Assembly: GCA_037443205.1 (NCBI GenBank)
Contig: JBBIOU010000032.1
Span: forward strand, 1-32,872
Origin: JBBIOU01 sp037443205
GTDB taxonomy: Bacteria; Bacteroidota; Bacteroidia; Flavobacteriales_D; UBA2798
Direction: 5' to 3'
DNA length: 32,872 nt
Shown piece by piece: positions 23,414-31,424 of the stretch. The stretch's first letter is position 1; each line of letters starts with the position of its first letter. The position numbers and the translations under genes are program-made. Under the pieces are notes generated by a model that saw only the letters and a program-made list of their open reading frames with translations, searched no databases and was not told the DNA's origin.

Positions 23414-26113
23414 TTGGGCAATTTTTTAAAATATTCCGTATTACTTATTATCGGACTTACCGCATCCTGTTCTACTGAAAAAAATAAATGGCTAAACAGG
23501 GGTTATCACCGTATGACAGCCCGATACAACGGTTATTTTAATGCCAATGAAAAAATTAAAGAATCTCTGAATAATTTCAGAAGCAGTTACAAAGAAGATT
23601 ACACAAAAATATTGCCCGTATATATTTATGCCGACCAGGAAAGCGCTTCATCCCTAAACAGCGATATGGATAAAGCCATAGAAAAAACATCGCGTGTTAT
23701 TAAACGACACTCTATGCCCAGTGGCGAAAAAAATATCCAAAAAAAAGAAGAATGGAATAAATGGATAGACGACAACTGGTTGCTGATGGGACAGGCTTAT
23801 TTTTATAAACGATCGTTTGAAGATGCCCTGGCACGTTTTGAATATTGCTACAATGCATATAAAACCACCACTATTTATTATGATGCACAATTGTGGATGG
23901 CACGCACACACATGGAAACCGGCAACATGATTGAGGCACAACGCTGGCTCGATAAACTCGAAAACAAACAACAAGAAGCTGAAAACCAAGAAAAAGAAAA
24001 AGATAAAAAGACTACGCAAAATAAAGCCAAAGGCTCTAAATCGAAAAAAAATCCATACTCCTCCAAATCAAAAAAAACAAACAATAAAAAAGCTGAAACT
24101 CCTCCCTTTCCGGCTTATCTGAAAGCTGATTTGGCAGCAACCTATGCCGATTATTATATACGCAAAAATGATTACGACCGCGCTATAGAACAACTGCAAA
24201 AAGCAATTAAAGCTACCGGCAAAAAAAAGACAAAAGCCCGCTACACCTTTATTTTGGCACAACTATTACAAGAAAAAGGCCGGGCACAAGAAGCCATGGA
24301 CACTTATGCCCAGGTGCTTAAACTTAGCCCCACATTCGAAATGGAATTTTATTCGCGTATAAACCGCGCCTTACTTTACAGCGGTGGAGACAGCAAAGAA
24401 CTCAGAGCCGAACTGTTTAAATTACTTAAAGATGCCAAAAACAAAGAATATTTTGACCAAATATATTACGCCCTGGCAGAAATAGAATTTAAACATCCTG
24501 ATAAAGAAAAAGGCATAAGTTATCTGCAAAAATCTATCGAAGCCAGCATCAGCAACAATAAACAAAAAGGTAAAACCTACCTGCGTTTAGGCGAAGTGTA
24601 CTTTCAGGACAGACTGTATGTGCAAGCTAAAAACTACTACGATAGTGCATTGGCTCTTTTACCTGCCGACTGGCCTAAATACGATAAGATAAAAGAAAAA
24701 AGCATCGGACTTACCGATTTGGTTCAGCACCTGGAAACCATACGCATACAAGACAGCTTATTAAAGCTCGCCTCGATGAGCAATAAAGACCTTGAATCAT
24801 ACATTGCCAATGTATTGAAAAAACAAAAAGAAGAAGAACAAAGAAAAAAAGAAGAACAAGCCGCCAAAGAAATATACGAACAAAACAAACCGGCTAACAT
24901 AAATACCATGGCCGAAGGCTCCGGTTGGTACTTTTATAACCAGCAACTCTTAGGTAAAGGTTTTAACGATTTTAAGAAAATATGGGGACCACGCAAATTG
25001 GAAGATGATTGGCGCAGAAAAGATAAAACCTCGGTAAGTGACGAGTTTTTAACCAATAATAACCCCGAAGTAATTAATAAAGACCCCTTGGAAGTTACCG
25101 AACAGGAAATTGAAGCAGCCATGAAAGACATTCCCCGCGGACCCGAAGCCTTAGCCACAGCCAATGAAAAAATTATGCAAGCACTCTATAAATCGGGCGT
25201 TATATTTAAAGATAATTTAGCGCAATACGACCTGGCAGCCAAACAATTTAAAGAACTTGCCAAAAGATACCCTGATAGCGAACAAACCTTGCCGGGATAC
25301 TACCAACTGTATATGCTTTACGCAAAAACCAACAACCCCGAAAAAGAAACATATAAAAACATTATCCTTACCGATTATCCTTTGAGCGAATACGCCAAAA
25401 TAATTAAAGACCCTAACTACCGCAAAAACGAAGAAATTGTTAAAGCCGAACAAGAAAAAAAATATACTGATGCCTATAAAAAATACAACAATCAAAACTG
25501 GCAAGATGTGTTGCTGGCCTGCAATGAAGTAATTGAAAAAGAAAAAGAAGTGGAAAATTTCTTTTTACCCAGGTATTATTTTTTAAGAGCATTAACCTAC
25601 GGCAAATTAAACAATCGCGAAAAACTAAAAGAATCGTTGGCTGAAACCGCTCAAAAGTTTCCGAAAGACGAAATAGGCAAACAAGCTGCCGATTTACTTG
25701 AATATTTTAAAGAACAGGAATCGAAAGAAAATGCTGCGGCAGGTAAAAAATTATATGTTTACGACCCCAATGCCGAGCATTTTTTTATTTACCTCTTTCC
25801 TAATAACAAAGGCTCTATAAACAATGCCAAAAACAGCATTACCGACTTTAATATGCATTATTTTTCGTTGAAAGAATTTACCGTTACCAATAATTTTTTA
25901 GATACCGACAACCAATTAATAATTGTAAAAAACTTTGAAAACAAACAAAAAGCAATGGAGTATTACATCGCTTTTAAAAACGATAATCTAAAACTGGGCG
26001 GACTAAACAAAGACGCTGAATACTACGTTATCACAGCCGCTAATTATGCCTCTTTTTACCTGGAAAAAAAGCCCGAAGATTATAAAAAATTCTTCGAAGA
26101 AAATTACAAATAA
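23414..26113 (+). CDS. porW: PorW/SprE-like TPR lipoprotein of type IX secretion
   Basis: 899 aa. Lipoprotein signal with C19 in LTASC, followed by a conserved N-terminal region (KNKWLNRGYHRMTARYNGYF), then many TPR units and long K/E-rich linkers (about 180-230 and 465-495). The N-terminal pattern, a lipoprotein whose mature part starts with a motif like LNRxYHxxTxxYN, is what I know from SprE of gliding Flavobacterium and PorW of Porphyromonas, which are needed for type IX secretion and link its outer-membrane parts. The start is TTG at 23414; no ATG precedes the signal peptide. The core T9SS genes are not in the window, so activity depends on the rest of the genome. Confidence 0.85.
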   Translation: MGNFLKYSVLLIIGLTASCSTEKNKWLNRGYHRMTARYNGYFNANEKIKESLNNFRSSYKEDYTKILPVYIYADQESASSLNSDMDKAIEKTSRVIKRHSMPSGEKNIQKKEEWNKWIDDNWLLMGQAYFYKRSFEDALARFEYCYNAYKTTTIYYDAQLWMARTHMETGNMIEAQRWLDKLENKQQEAENQEKEKDKKTTQNKAKGSKSKKNPYSSKSKKTNNKKAETPPFPAYLKADLAATYADYYIRKNDYDRAIEQLQKAIKATGKKKTKARYTFILAQLLQEKGRAQEAMDTYAQVLKLSPTFEMEFYSRINRALLYSGGDSKELRAELFKLLKDAKNKEYFDQIYYALAEIEFKHPDKEKGISYLQKSIEASISNNKQKGKTYLRLGEVYFQDRLYVQAKNYYDSALALLPADWPKYDKIKEKSIGLTDLVQHLETIRIQDSLLKLASMSNKDLESYIANVLKKQKEEEQRKKEEQAAKEIYEQNKPANINTMAEGSGWYFYNQQLLGKGFNDFKKIWGPRKLEDDWRRKDKTSVSDEFLTNNNPEVINKDPLEVTEQEIEAAMKDIPRGPEALATANEKIMQALYKSGVIFKDNLAQYDLAAKQFKELAKRYPDSEQTLPGYYQLYMLYAKTNNPEKETYKNIILTDYPLSEYAKIIKDPNYRKNEEIVKAEQEKKYTDAYKKYNNQNWQDVLLACNEVIEKEKEVENFFLPRYYFLRALTYGKLNNREKLKESLAETAQKFPKDEIGKQAADLLEYFKEQESKENAAAGKKLYVYDPNAEHFFIYLFPNNKGSINNAKNSITDFNMHYFSLKEFTVTNNFLDTDNQLIIVKNFENKQKAMEYYIAFKNDNLKLGGLNKDAEYYVITAANYASFYLEKKPEDYKKFFEENYK

Positions 26114-26202
26114 CTTTCATCAAAAATTCATAACTATAACAACTTATACACCTGGTTTTCTAATAAAAATATGATTTGTTTTTGGGGTATAACCATTAAT
26201 CG

Positions 26203-26340
26203 CACATTACGCATTCTAACATGTAACGCCTGCCGGTTGACGAATAACACCATTGCCACTTTTCATCAAACACACTCAGTACACCTATGGGCAAAAAATT
26301 TAAACCATTGTAAAATTTATAATACTGAATTTGGGTTAAT
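26203..26340 (-). repeat. intergenic repeat family 1, copy D (degraded)
   Basis: Resembles copy A (same orientation) at both ends (CACATTACGCAT at the start, AATACTGAATTTGGGTTAA at the end) but has many differences inside and a broken hairpin. It lies between the same-direction porW and penicillin-binding protein genes, and its right edge runs into the -7 box of the latter. Confidence 0.7.
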
Positions 26341-26344
26341 TTTG
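26337..26344 (+). promoter_or_regulatory. candidate -7 box for the penicillin-binding protein
   Basis: TAATTTTG matches TAnnTTTG, 14 nt before the TTG start at 26359; a TTG at 26318-26320 is 16 nt upstream as a possible -33 element. Both lie in or at the edge of repeat copy D. Confidence 0.5.
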
Positions 26345-26358
26345 TAAAAAAAATCGCA

Positions 26359-28767
26359 TTGCTTAAAAATCGCTTTATTGCTTTTTATCTGATAATTCGT
26401 GTAATTATACTTGCTTTTTGGCAGGTTTACGCATTACCTTTTTTCAATAAAATTTTTCATTACTCGATATATAATTTTAAAAATTTTAAAAAATTAAAAT
26501 GGTATTTAAAACCCGCATCACTTATTTACACAATTATATTAAGTATTGCCATATACGTTACAGCGGTTGAAATAAACTTTTTATGGTTATTTGGCAGTAT
26601 GCCCGGTACGAATATGGTATTTAATCCCGATTTAAATGTAGCCTCAGAAATATATTCGGCCGATGGCAAATTAATCGGTAAATATTTTAAAGAACACCGT
26701 GAACCCGTTACCTATCATGAAATAAATCAGGAAACCATTAACGCACTAATCGTTACTGAAGACGTTCGGTTTTTTAAACACTACGGCATAGATTTTAAAG
26801 GCATTGCCGGTGCCGCCTATTCTACCATACAAGGCGATAAACGCGGGGGCAGCACGCTTACCCAACAATTGGTAAAAAACCTATTTAAAACAAGAAGAAA
26901 AAAATCGTCCGGTATACTGGGTTACATTCCGGGTGTCAGAACCCTGATAGCTAAATCCAAAGAATGGATTACTGCCGTAAAAATAGAACTGTTTTACACT
27001 AAGCAAGAGATACTAACCATGTATCTGAACACCGTAGAATTCGGACACAACACATACGGCATAAAAGTAGCCGCATTAAATTATTTTGGCGTACTGCCTG
27101 CACAACTCACCTATCCGCAGGCAGCTATGCTGATAGGTATGCTTAAAGCCCCCAGCTATTACAGCCCTCTTAAACACCCCCAACGCTGCATCGAAAGAAG
27201 AAATATTGTTTTAGCACAATTATTAAAATACAATAAAATTACCCGACAAGAATACGAAGAATACTCCAAGGCCCCTTTGGGCGTTAATTACAATGAATAT
27301 AACTACAACGATGGTATAGCACCTTATTTTCGCACTGCCGTTGCCAAACAACTTGAAAAATGGCAACAAGAAAGCGGCTACAACATTTATACCGATGGTT
27401 TGATTATTCATACTACCCTAAACGCGGCCATGCAGGAAAATGCCGAACGCGCAGTTGCTGTAAAAATGAAAGAACTGCAGGAACGTTTTAAAATACACTG
27501 GGCCGGCTCTAAACCATGGCTTATAAATGCCACTAAACAAAATCCCCATGGCATTTTAACCGAAATAATTAAAAAAAGTCAACGCTATAAAAATCTGAAA
27601 AAAAAGTACGTTAAGGATGAAAATGCCATTATGCAGGAAATGAATAAACCGGTTAACATGAAAATTTTTACCTGGAGCGGCATTAAAGAAAAAGAAATGT
27701 CGCCCATTGACAGCATAAAACATTACCTTGAATTTTTACATTGCGGATTGATAACCCTTGACCCATACAATGGCCATGTATTGGCTTATGTAGGCGGCAT
27801 AAACTACGAGTATTTTAAATACGACCACGCCAGCATAGCCGAAAATCAACCCGGTTCTACTTTTAAACCCTTTGTTTATACTACCGCTATCGAAAAAGGT
27901 TATGGACCCTGCGACCGCCTATTGGATGCACCCGTAAGCATTAAATATACCGAAAATGGAGAAATAAAAACCTGGTCGCCACATAATGCCGATTGGGTAA
28001 CCACCGGCAAACCCATGACCCTGCGACATGCCATGGGACGCTCGGTAAATACAGTTACTGCACGACTAACCGAAAAAGTAGGCTGGACAGAAGTAGCAAA
28101 AACAGCGCGCAAAATGGGTATAAAATCACCGCTTAAAGAAGTACCTTCTATAGGTTTAGGTTCTAATGATGTAAAACTTATAGAAATGGTTGCAGCGTAT
28201 GCTGTGTACCTAAATAACGGAAAATATATTGAACCTGTATTTGTTACTAAAATAACCGACCGCCAGGGCAATGTAATTGCCGAATTTAAACCCTCGGGCA
28301 AACAAGTACTGAGCGAAGAAACAGCCTGGCTGATGACCTATATGCTGCGCGGAGGAATTGAAGAACCCGGAGGTACATCGCAGGCATTGTGGGAATATAA
28401 ATTTGTGCACGGCAACGAAGTAGGCGGCAAAACAGGCACCTCTTCTAACTATGCCGATGGCTGGTATATCGGCATTACCAAAGATTTTGTTACAGGAGTA
28501 TGGGTAGGTGCCGATGATAATCGCATACGATTCAGAACCTCAGAAACCGGAGAAGGAGCGCGCACCGCTTTGCCTGTTTATGGCAAATACATGGATTTAA
28601 ACTACAGCGATAAACGACTGATGCTAACCAAAGGAAAATTACCTAAAGCCCGCGTAAAAATTACCAAACCCCTAAACTGCCCTACTCTATTACCCAAAAC
28701 AGACACCTTACCTGCAACAAATAATATACCCGAAAATAATACAAACAACGAATCTATTGAGCTGTGA
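26359..28767 (+). CDS. class A penicillin-binding protein (PBP1A type)
   Basis: 802 aa bifunctional peptidoglycan synthase. A TM anchor lies at about 53-78. The GT51 glycosyltransferase domain has catalytic E134 (TEDVRFFKHYGIDFKG), then GGSTLTQQLVKNLF and TMYLNTVEFGHNTYGI. The transpeptidase domain has S500-TF-K503 (SxxK), S562-V-N564 (SxN) and K691-TGT694 (KTG). The C-terminal tail is proline- and asparagine-rich. The start is TTG at 26359 and gives about 50 residues before the TM helix, including a second hydrophobic stretch; no in-frame ATG lies before the TM segment. The upstream -7 box is close to this start, so either the leader is very short or the true start is later. Confidence 0.94.
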   Translation: MLKNRFIAFYLIIRVIILAFWQVYALPFFNKIFHYSIYNFKNFKKLKWYLKPASLIYTIILSIAIYVTAVEINFLWLFGSMPGTNMVFNPDLNVASEIYSADGKLIGKYFKEHREPVTYHEINQETINALIVTEDVRFFKHYGIDFKGIAGAAYSTIQGDKRGGSTLTQQLVKNLFKTRRKKSSGILGYIPGVRTLIAKSKEWITAVKIELFYTKQEILTMYLNTVEFGHNTYGIKVAALNYFGVLPAQLTYPQAAMLIGMLKAPSYYSPLKHPQRCIERRNIVLAQLLKYNKITRQEYEEYSKAPLGVNYNEYNYNDGIAPYFRTAVAKQLEKWQQESGYNIYTDGLIIHTTLNAAMQENAERAVAVKMKELQERFKIHWAGSKPWLINATKQNPHGILTEIIKKSQRYKNLKKKYVKDENAIMQEMNKPVNMKIFTWSGIKEKEMSPIDSIKHYLEFLHCGLITLDPYNGHVLAYVGGINYEYFKYDHASIAENQPGSTFKPFVYTTAIEKGYGPCDRLLDAPVSIKYTENGEIKTWSPHNADWVTTGKPMTLRHAMGRSVNTVTARLTEKVGWTEVAKTARKMGIKSPLKEVPSIGLGSNDVKLIEMVAAYAVYLNNGKYIEPVFVTKITDRQGNVIAEFKPSGKQVLSEETAWLMTYMLRGGIEEPGGTSQALWEYKFVHGNEVGGKTGTSSNYADGWYIGITKDFVTGVWVGADDNRIRFRTSETGEGARTALPVYGKYMDLNYSDKRLMLTKGKLPKARVKITKPLNCPTLLPKTDTLPATNNIPENNTNNESIEL

Positions 28768-29330
28768 TAATCTGAAATATAATACTTGCAATGCTCAATT
28801 CTGCTACTCATTTTTTGCTCTGTTATGGTTGAATAACTGACTGTTTGTTTTTCCTTATTGTTTTGGGTTCTGGGGTTTTGGTTCGATAATAAATAAGCCT
28901 TGATTTTGCCATTTTTAGTAGTTTTTACCTTCGGTGCTACTTGCGTGGTCGGGTCTTTTAAGTTAAAAGCGTTTAAAAAAGTCCTTTAGGAGTAAAAAAA
29001 CACAGTAAACACACAAAAAAAGAAAAAAGTGGCAAAAAACGTAACTGCTTGCAGTCACTGACCGCTTGGAACTTAGCGGAGCAATCTCAAAAGCCTAACG
29101 CTTGTAATCTTAACCCCATATTTTGATGAAAAACCGACCTTATTTAGGAACTAAAAACAAATAAAAAAAACCGACCAAAAAAAAACTAAACCACCCTAAA
29201 AGCAGAGGGAATGAGGGCAGCGGACAAAACCAATCAAAAAACGCTTAAAGCCTTTGTTTGTATAGCTTTCAGCGTAGTTTTATGTTTGTTGATAACTTTT
29301 TTTTAACCAGTTGATCAACAATAACTTGAA
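28768..29330. other. 563-bp stretch with no recognised gene
   Basis: No open frame of useful length on either strand. It is rich in A tracts near 29000-29200 and has short inverted pairs (for example CCGCT and AGCGG around 29062-29080). It does not match any other part of the window that I can find. It separates the penicillin-binding protein from the toxin/immunity region and could be decayed DNA, a regulatory RNA or part of a mobile-element boundary; I cannot choose. Confidence 0.4.
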
Positions 29331-29751
29331 TTACTTGCTAAAAATTTCCCAAACTAGTATTGGAAGCCACAAGCCCGAAAGTGCCATTACCAACAATACT
29401 AAAAAATGTGATATTTTTTCATACATTGAATACTTTGTAAATGTAAATCCATTGGATTCTAAATCAATTATCTGAATTTTGAATTTAAGTGCTTTATATA
29501 TAGAAATGTGTAGCCCATAAAAGTAATGCAACAAAGGGCATTAAGAGCAATTTATTCACTAGTTGATTACATTGACTGCAAAGATTTATATCTACTCCAA
29601 ATAAAAATAGCATACCAAATAAAGGACTAATGATTATTAACGAGATAATCACATGCGTATGTCTATGACATTCCGCAAGATCATTTTGGTAGTAAAATTT
29701 CTTAAAGAGAAAATATATAAATTGATATTGTTTAAACAAAAATTGACTCAT
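29331..29751 (-). pseudogene. frameshifted multi-TM immunity-like protein
   Basis: Two overlapping frames, 29494-29751 (85 aa, starts MSQFLFKQYQFIYFLFKKFY) and 29331-29534 (67 aa), together align end to end with the intact gene at 30997-31407 (shared features include FLFK, FFKK or LFKK, a CxxC pair in LCSQCNQLVNKLLLMP against LCPSCDEFTNKLLMMP, and a final two-helix tail). The switch of frame lies at a (TA)4 tract, 29495-29502; one additional TA would give ...FYIYKALKFK and join the two into one protein of about 140 aa. It begins 18 nt after the toxin at 29770. It may be a real lesion, a phase-variable site or a base-call error. Confidence 0.75.
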
Positions 29752-29769
29752 CTACGGATTATTTGCACT

Positions 29770-30840
29770 TTACCACCAACTTGAAAATACTGCCCAACCT
29801 ATTGAAACTGCTAGACCTACAGGATTAGATTTTAAATCAATTAGAGCTACATCCACTACCCCTTTCAGAGCAGATTTGGTTGCACCCCATTTATCGCCTT
29901 TTTTCCACTTGTCATAGGAATCTGTGAAATTTATTCCTGCCGATGCAATTCCTAATATATTACCAACATATTTAGCAGCTTTAGCAGCCGTTTTAAATCC
30001 TTTGGCTATTGGTTCCCAAGCCTTTTTGTTTGGAACATCTGTCGAACGATATCTTGGCGGAGTAGCCATATCTTCTGCTGAGGTCTCTACCGTTTTGGCA
30101 ATAACACCCCAAACAGTTGTTGTAGTTGACACAATGTCAGCCACTTTTTTTGTTGTTTTTTCTGTGCTTGCCTTTTCAGCCTTATTTGCAACTTGTCGTT
30201 CAGACGTTTTAGACAGGGCTGGCCCTTGTGTTGTGTTATTATTTGCAATTGTGTTTGAAGAAGTGGTCATCCCGGCAAGAAACATACTCATAATTATAGA
30301 CTTTTTACCGGGGTCAAGGATTTCCTCTTTCGTCTTGGCACCAAATTGATTAAAATAATCCTTGTTTTTTTGATCGTATTGTAACATCAGGTACTTACAT
30401 AATATGGAAGTATCAGATCTGCCATCCAAAATCTGTTCGTAACCCTTAAAAAGGGCATCAATATTATCAGGTCGTGGAGTTTCAATTTTCTGATTTAAAA
30501 TCTTTCTATAAATATGCCATAGTATATCAAAAGGCCTCTTAAAACTCGTTTCCTTAATTTTCTCCAAAACTGTTGGGTCAGTCTTAATAAGCTCGATTGT
30601 GTGTGAGAGATTAAAATGAAATGGCCGTTGAAATGAGTGTCTTCCGTTTACGTAGTCAGCAACCGTATGAAAACCTTCCATGACTTTAGTGTACTCGTTT
30701 TCAGCTAAAGCCATCGAGATATGCATCACCTCCGGAATGTAGATCGGCCAAGGAACCATTTCGTACATACCGGGATGTTTATCAAACACCTTTTGGAATT
30801 CGGTTCTTGTTTGTCGTATGCGTTTTGATTTCTTTGCCAA
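29770..30840 (-). CDS. chimeric toxin-like protein: unknown N-terminus, shared linker, hydrophobic tip
   Basis: 356 aa. Residues 1 to about 190 (MAKKSKRIRQTRTEFQKVF onward, with PWPIYIPEVMHIS and LWHIYRKIL) belong to no family I recognise, are hydrophilic and helix-rich, and have no Rhs core. From about residue 193 (TTSSNTIANNN) the protein matches the Rhs protein at 31425-32486: first an 85-residue linker almost identical in DNA, then a diverged C-terminal tip ending FSSWW. The start is TTG at 30840. A membrane protein gene (frameshifted) follows after 18 nt, as in the second module. The tip is rich in Gly, Ala and hydrophobic residues, consistent with a membrane-active toxin, but that is inference. 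It may be an unrelated gene into whose 3' part a toxin module was inserted. Confidence 0.78.
   Translation of the reverse strand: MAKKSKRIRQTRTEFQKVFDKHPGMYEMVPWPIYIPEVMHISMALAENEYTKVMEGFHTVADYVNGRHSFQRPFHFNLSHTIELIKTDPTVLEKIKETSFKRPFDILWHIYRKILNQKIETPRPDNIDALFKGYEQILDGRSDTSILCKYLMLQYDQKNKDYFNQFGAKTKEEILDPGKKSIIMSMFLAGMTTSSNTIANNNTTQGPALSKTSERQVANKAEKASTEKTTKKVADIVSTTTTVWGVIAKTVETSAEDMATPPRYRSTDVPNKKAWEPIAKGFKTAAKAAKYVGNILGIASAGINFTDSYDKWKKGDKWGATKSALKGVVDVALIDLKSNPVGLAVSIGWAVFSSWW
30010..30264 (-). repeat. duplicated linker, copy 1
   Basis: 255 bp matching 31665-31919 with no gap and one mismatch that I can find (30203 against 31858, changing Ser to Tyr). The bases on both sides diverge at once, so both the upstream domain and the tip differ while the linker is nearly identical. 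Confidence 0.92.
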
Positions 30841-30856
30841 GGAAATTTATTATTAA

Positions 30857-30888
30857 GGTCGTAATTGCTTAGTTACAAAGGTACGACC
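30857..30888 (-). promoter_or_regulatory. -7 box inside an inverted repeat upstream of the chimeric toxin
   Basis: The minus strand has TACCTTTG (30883-30876), a TAnnTTTG match, 35 nt before the TTG start at 30840. Perfect 7-bp arms GGTCGTA (30857-30863) and TACGACC (30882-30888) enclose it. The palindrome could be an operator or the base of an RNA hairpin. The spacer from 30889 to 30996 has no gene. Confidence 0.45.
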
Positions 30889-30996
30889 TGGAATAACATG
30901 TTTTAAAAAAGACAATAAAAAAGCTCCGGTAAACAAGGCTTTCAAAGCATAACAAATAATTTGGGTTACGACCAAGACTTCTAGAACAACATCCTT

Positions 30997-31407
30997 TCAT
31001 ATTCTAATAAATAAAATAAGCAAAGACAGCCATATTATCGAAAAGCCTAAGAGAAGAATCAAAACATACATTCTGATTTTTTCTGATCTCTTGTAATTAG
31101 AAAAATCAAAATCATCCAGTTCAATAAGCTTCTTATAAAACCCCTTACTCCTGATATATAATGAAACCAAAAAGACTATGAATATAAATATAGGCATCAT
31201 TAATAATTTATTGGTAAACTCATCGCACGAAGGGCAAAGCTTAAGATTAAACTGAAATCCTATCGGAATTGCTAATATTGGAAATATCAAAATAGCAGTG
31301 AATAAAATCAGCGTATGCCGATAAGACTCTTCATTATCACCTTTGTAATAATGCTTTTTAAAGAATAAGAAAATAAATTTAAATAATTTGAATAAAAAAC
31401 TTTCCAT
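30997..31407 (-). CDS. multi-TM small membrane protein, candidate immunity protein
   Basis: 136 aa, beginning MESFLFKLFKFIFLFFKK. Four hydrophobic segments: near the start, at about 32-52, at about 75-85 and near the end; with a CPSC pair between the second and third. The start at 31407 is chosen over an earlier one at 31434 because it aligns with the first residue of the related frameshifted gene and leaves 17 nt after the toxin stop, against 18 nt in the other module. It is related but clearly diverged from that gene, as are the two toxin tips. Small inner-membrane proteins with a few TM helices directly after a toxin tip are typical immunity proteins, especially against membrane-acting toxins; the role is inferred. 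Confidence 0.8.
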   Translation of the reverse strand: MESFLFKLFKFIFLFFKKHYYKGDNEESYRHTLILFTAILIFPILAIPIGFQFNLKLCPSCDEFTNKLLMMPIFIFIVFLVSLYIRSKGFYKKLIELDDFDFSNYKRSEKIRMYVLILLLGFSIIWLSLLILFIRI

Positions 31408-31424
31408 TAGTAGATTTAATTTAG

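Noticed and set aside
23878..24084. Minus-strand frames opposite the K/E-rich linker of the porW-like gene
   Set aside because: Same effect as at BatC: lysine- and glutamate-rich codons read as F and S on the reverse strand.
29331..29534. The 67-aa frame as a separate small gene
   Set aside because: Its sequence matches the C-terminal half of the intact membrane protein at 30997 and overlaps the frame that matches the N-terminal half, so it is one broken gene.
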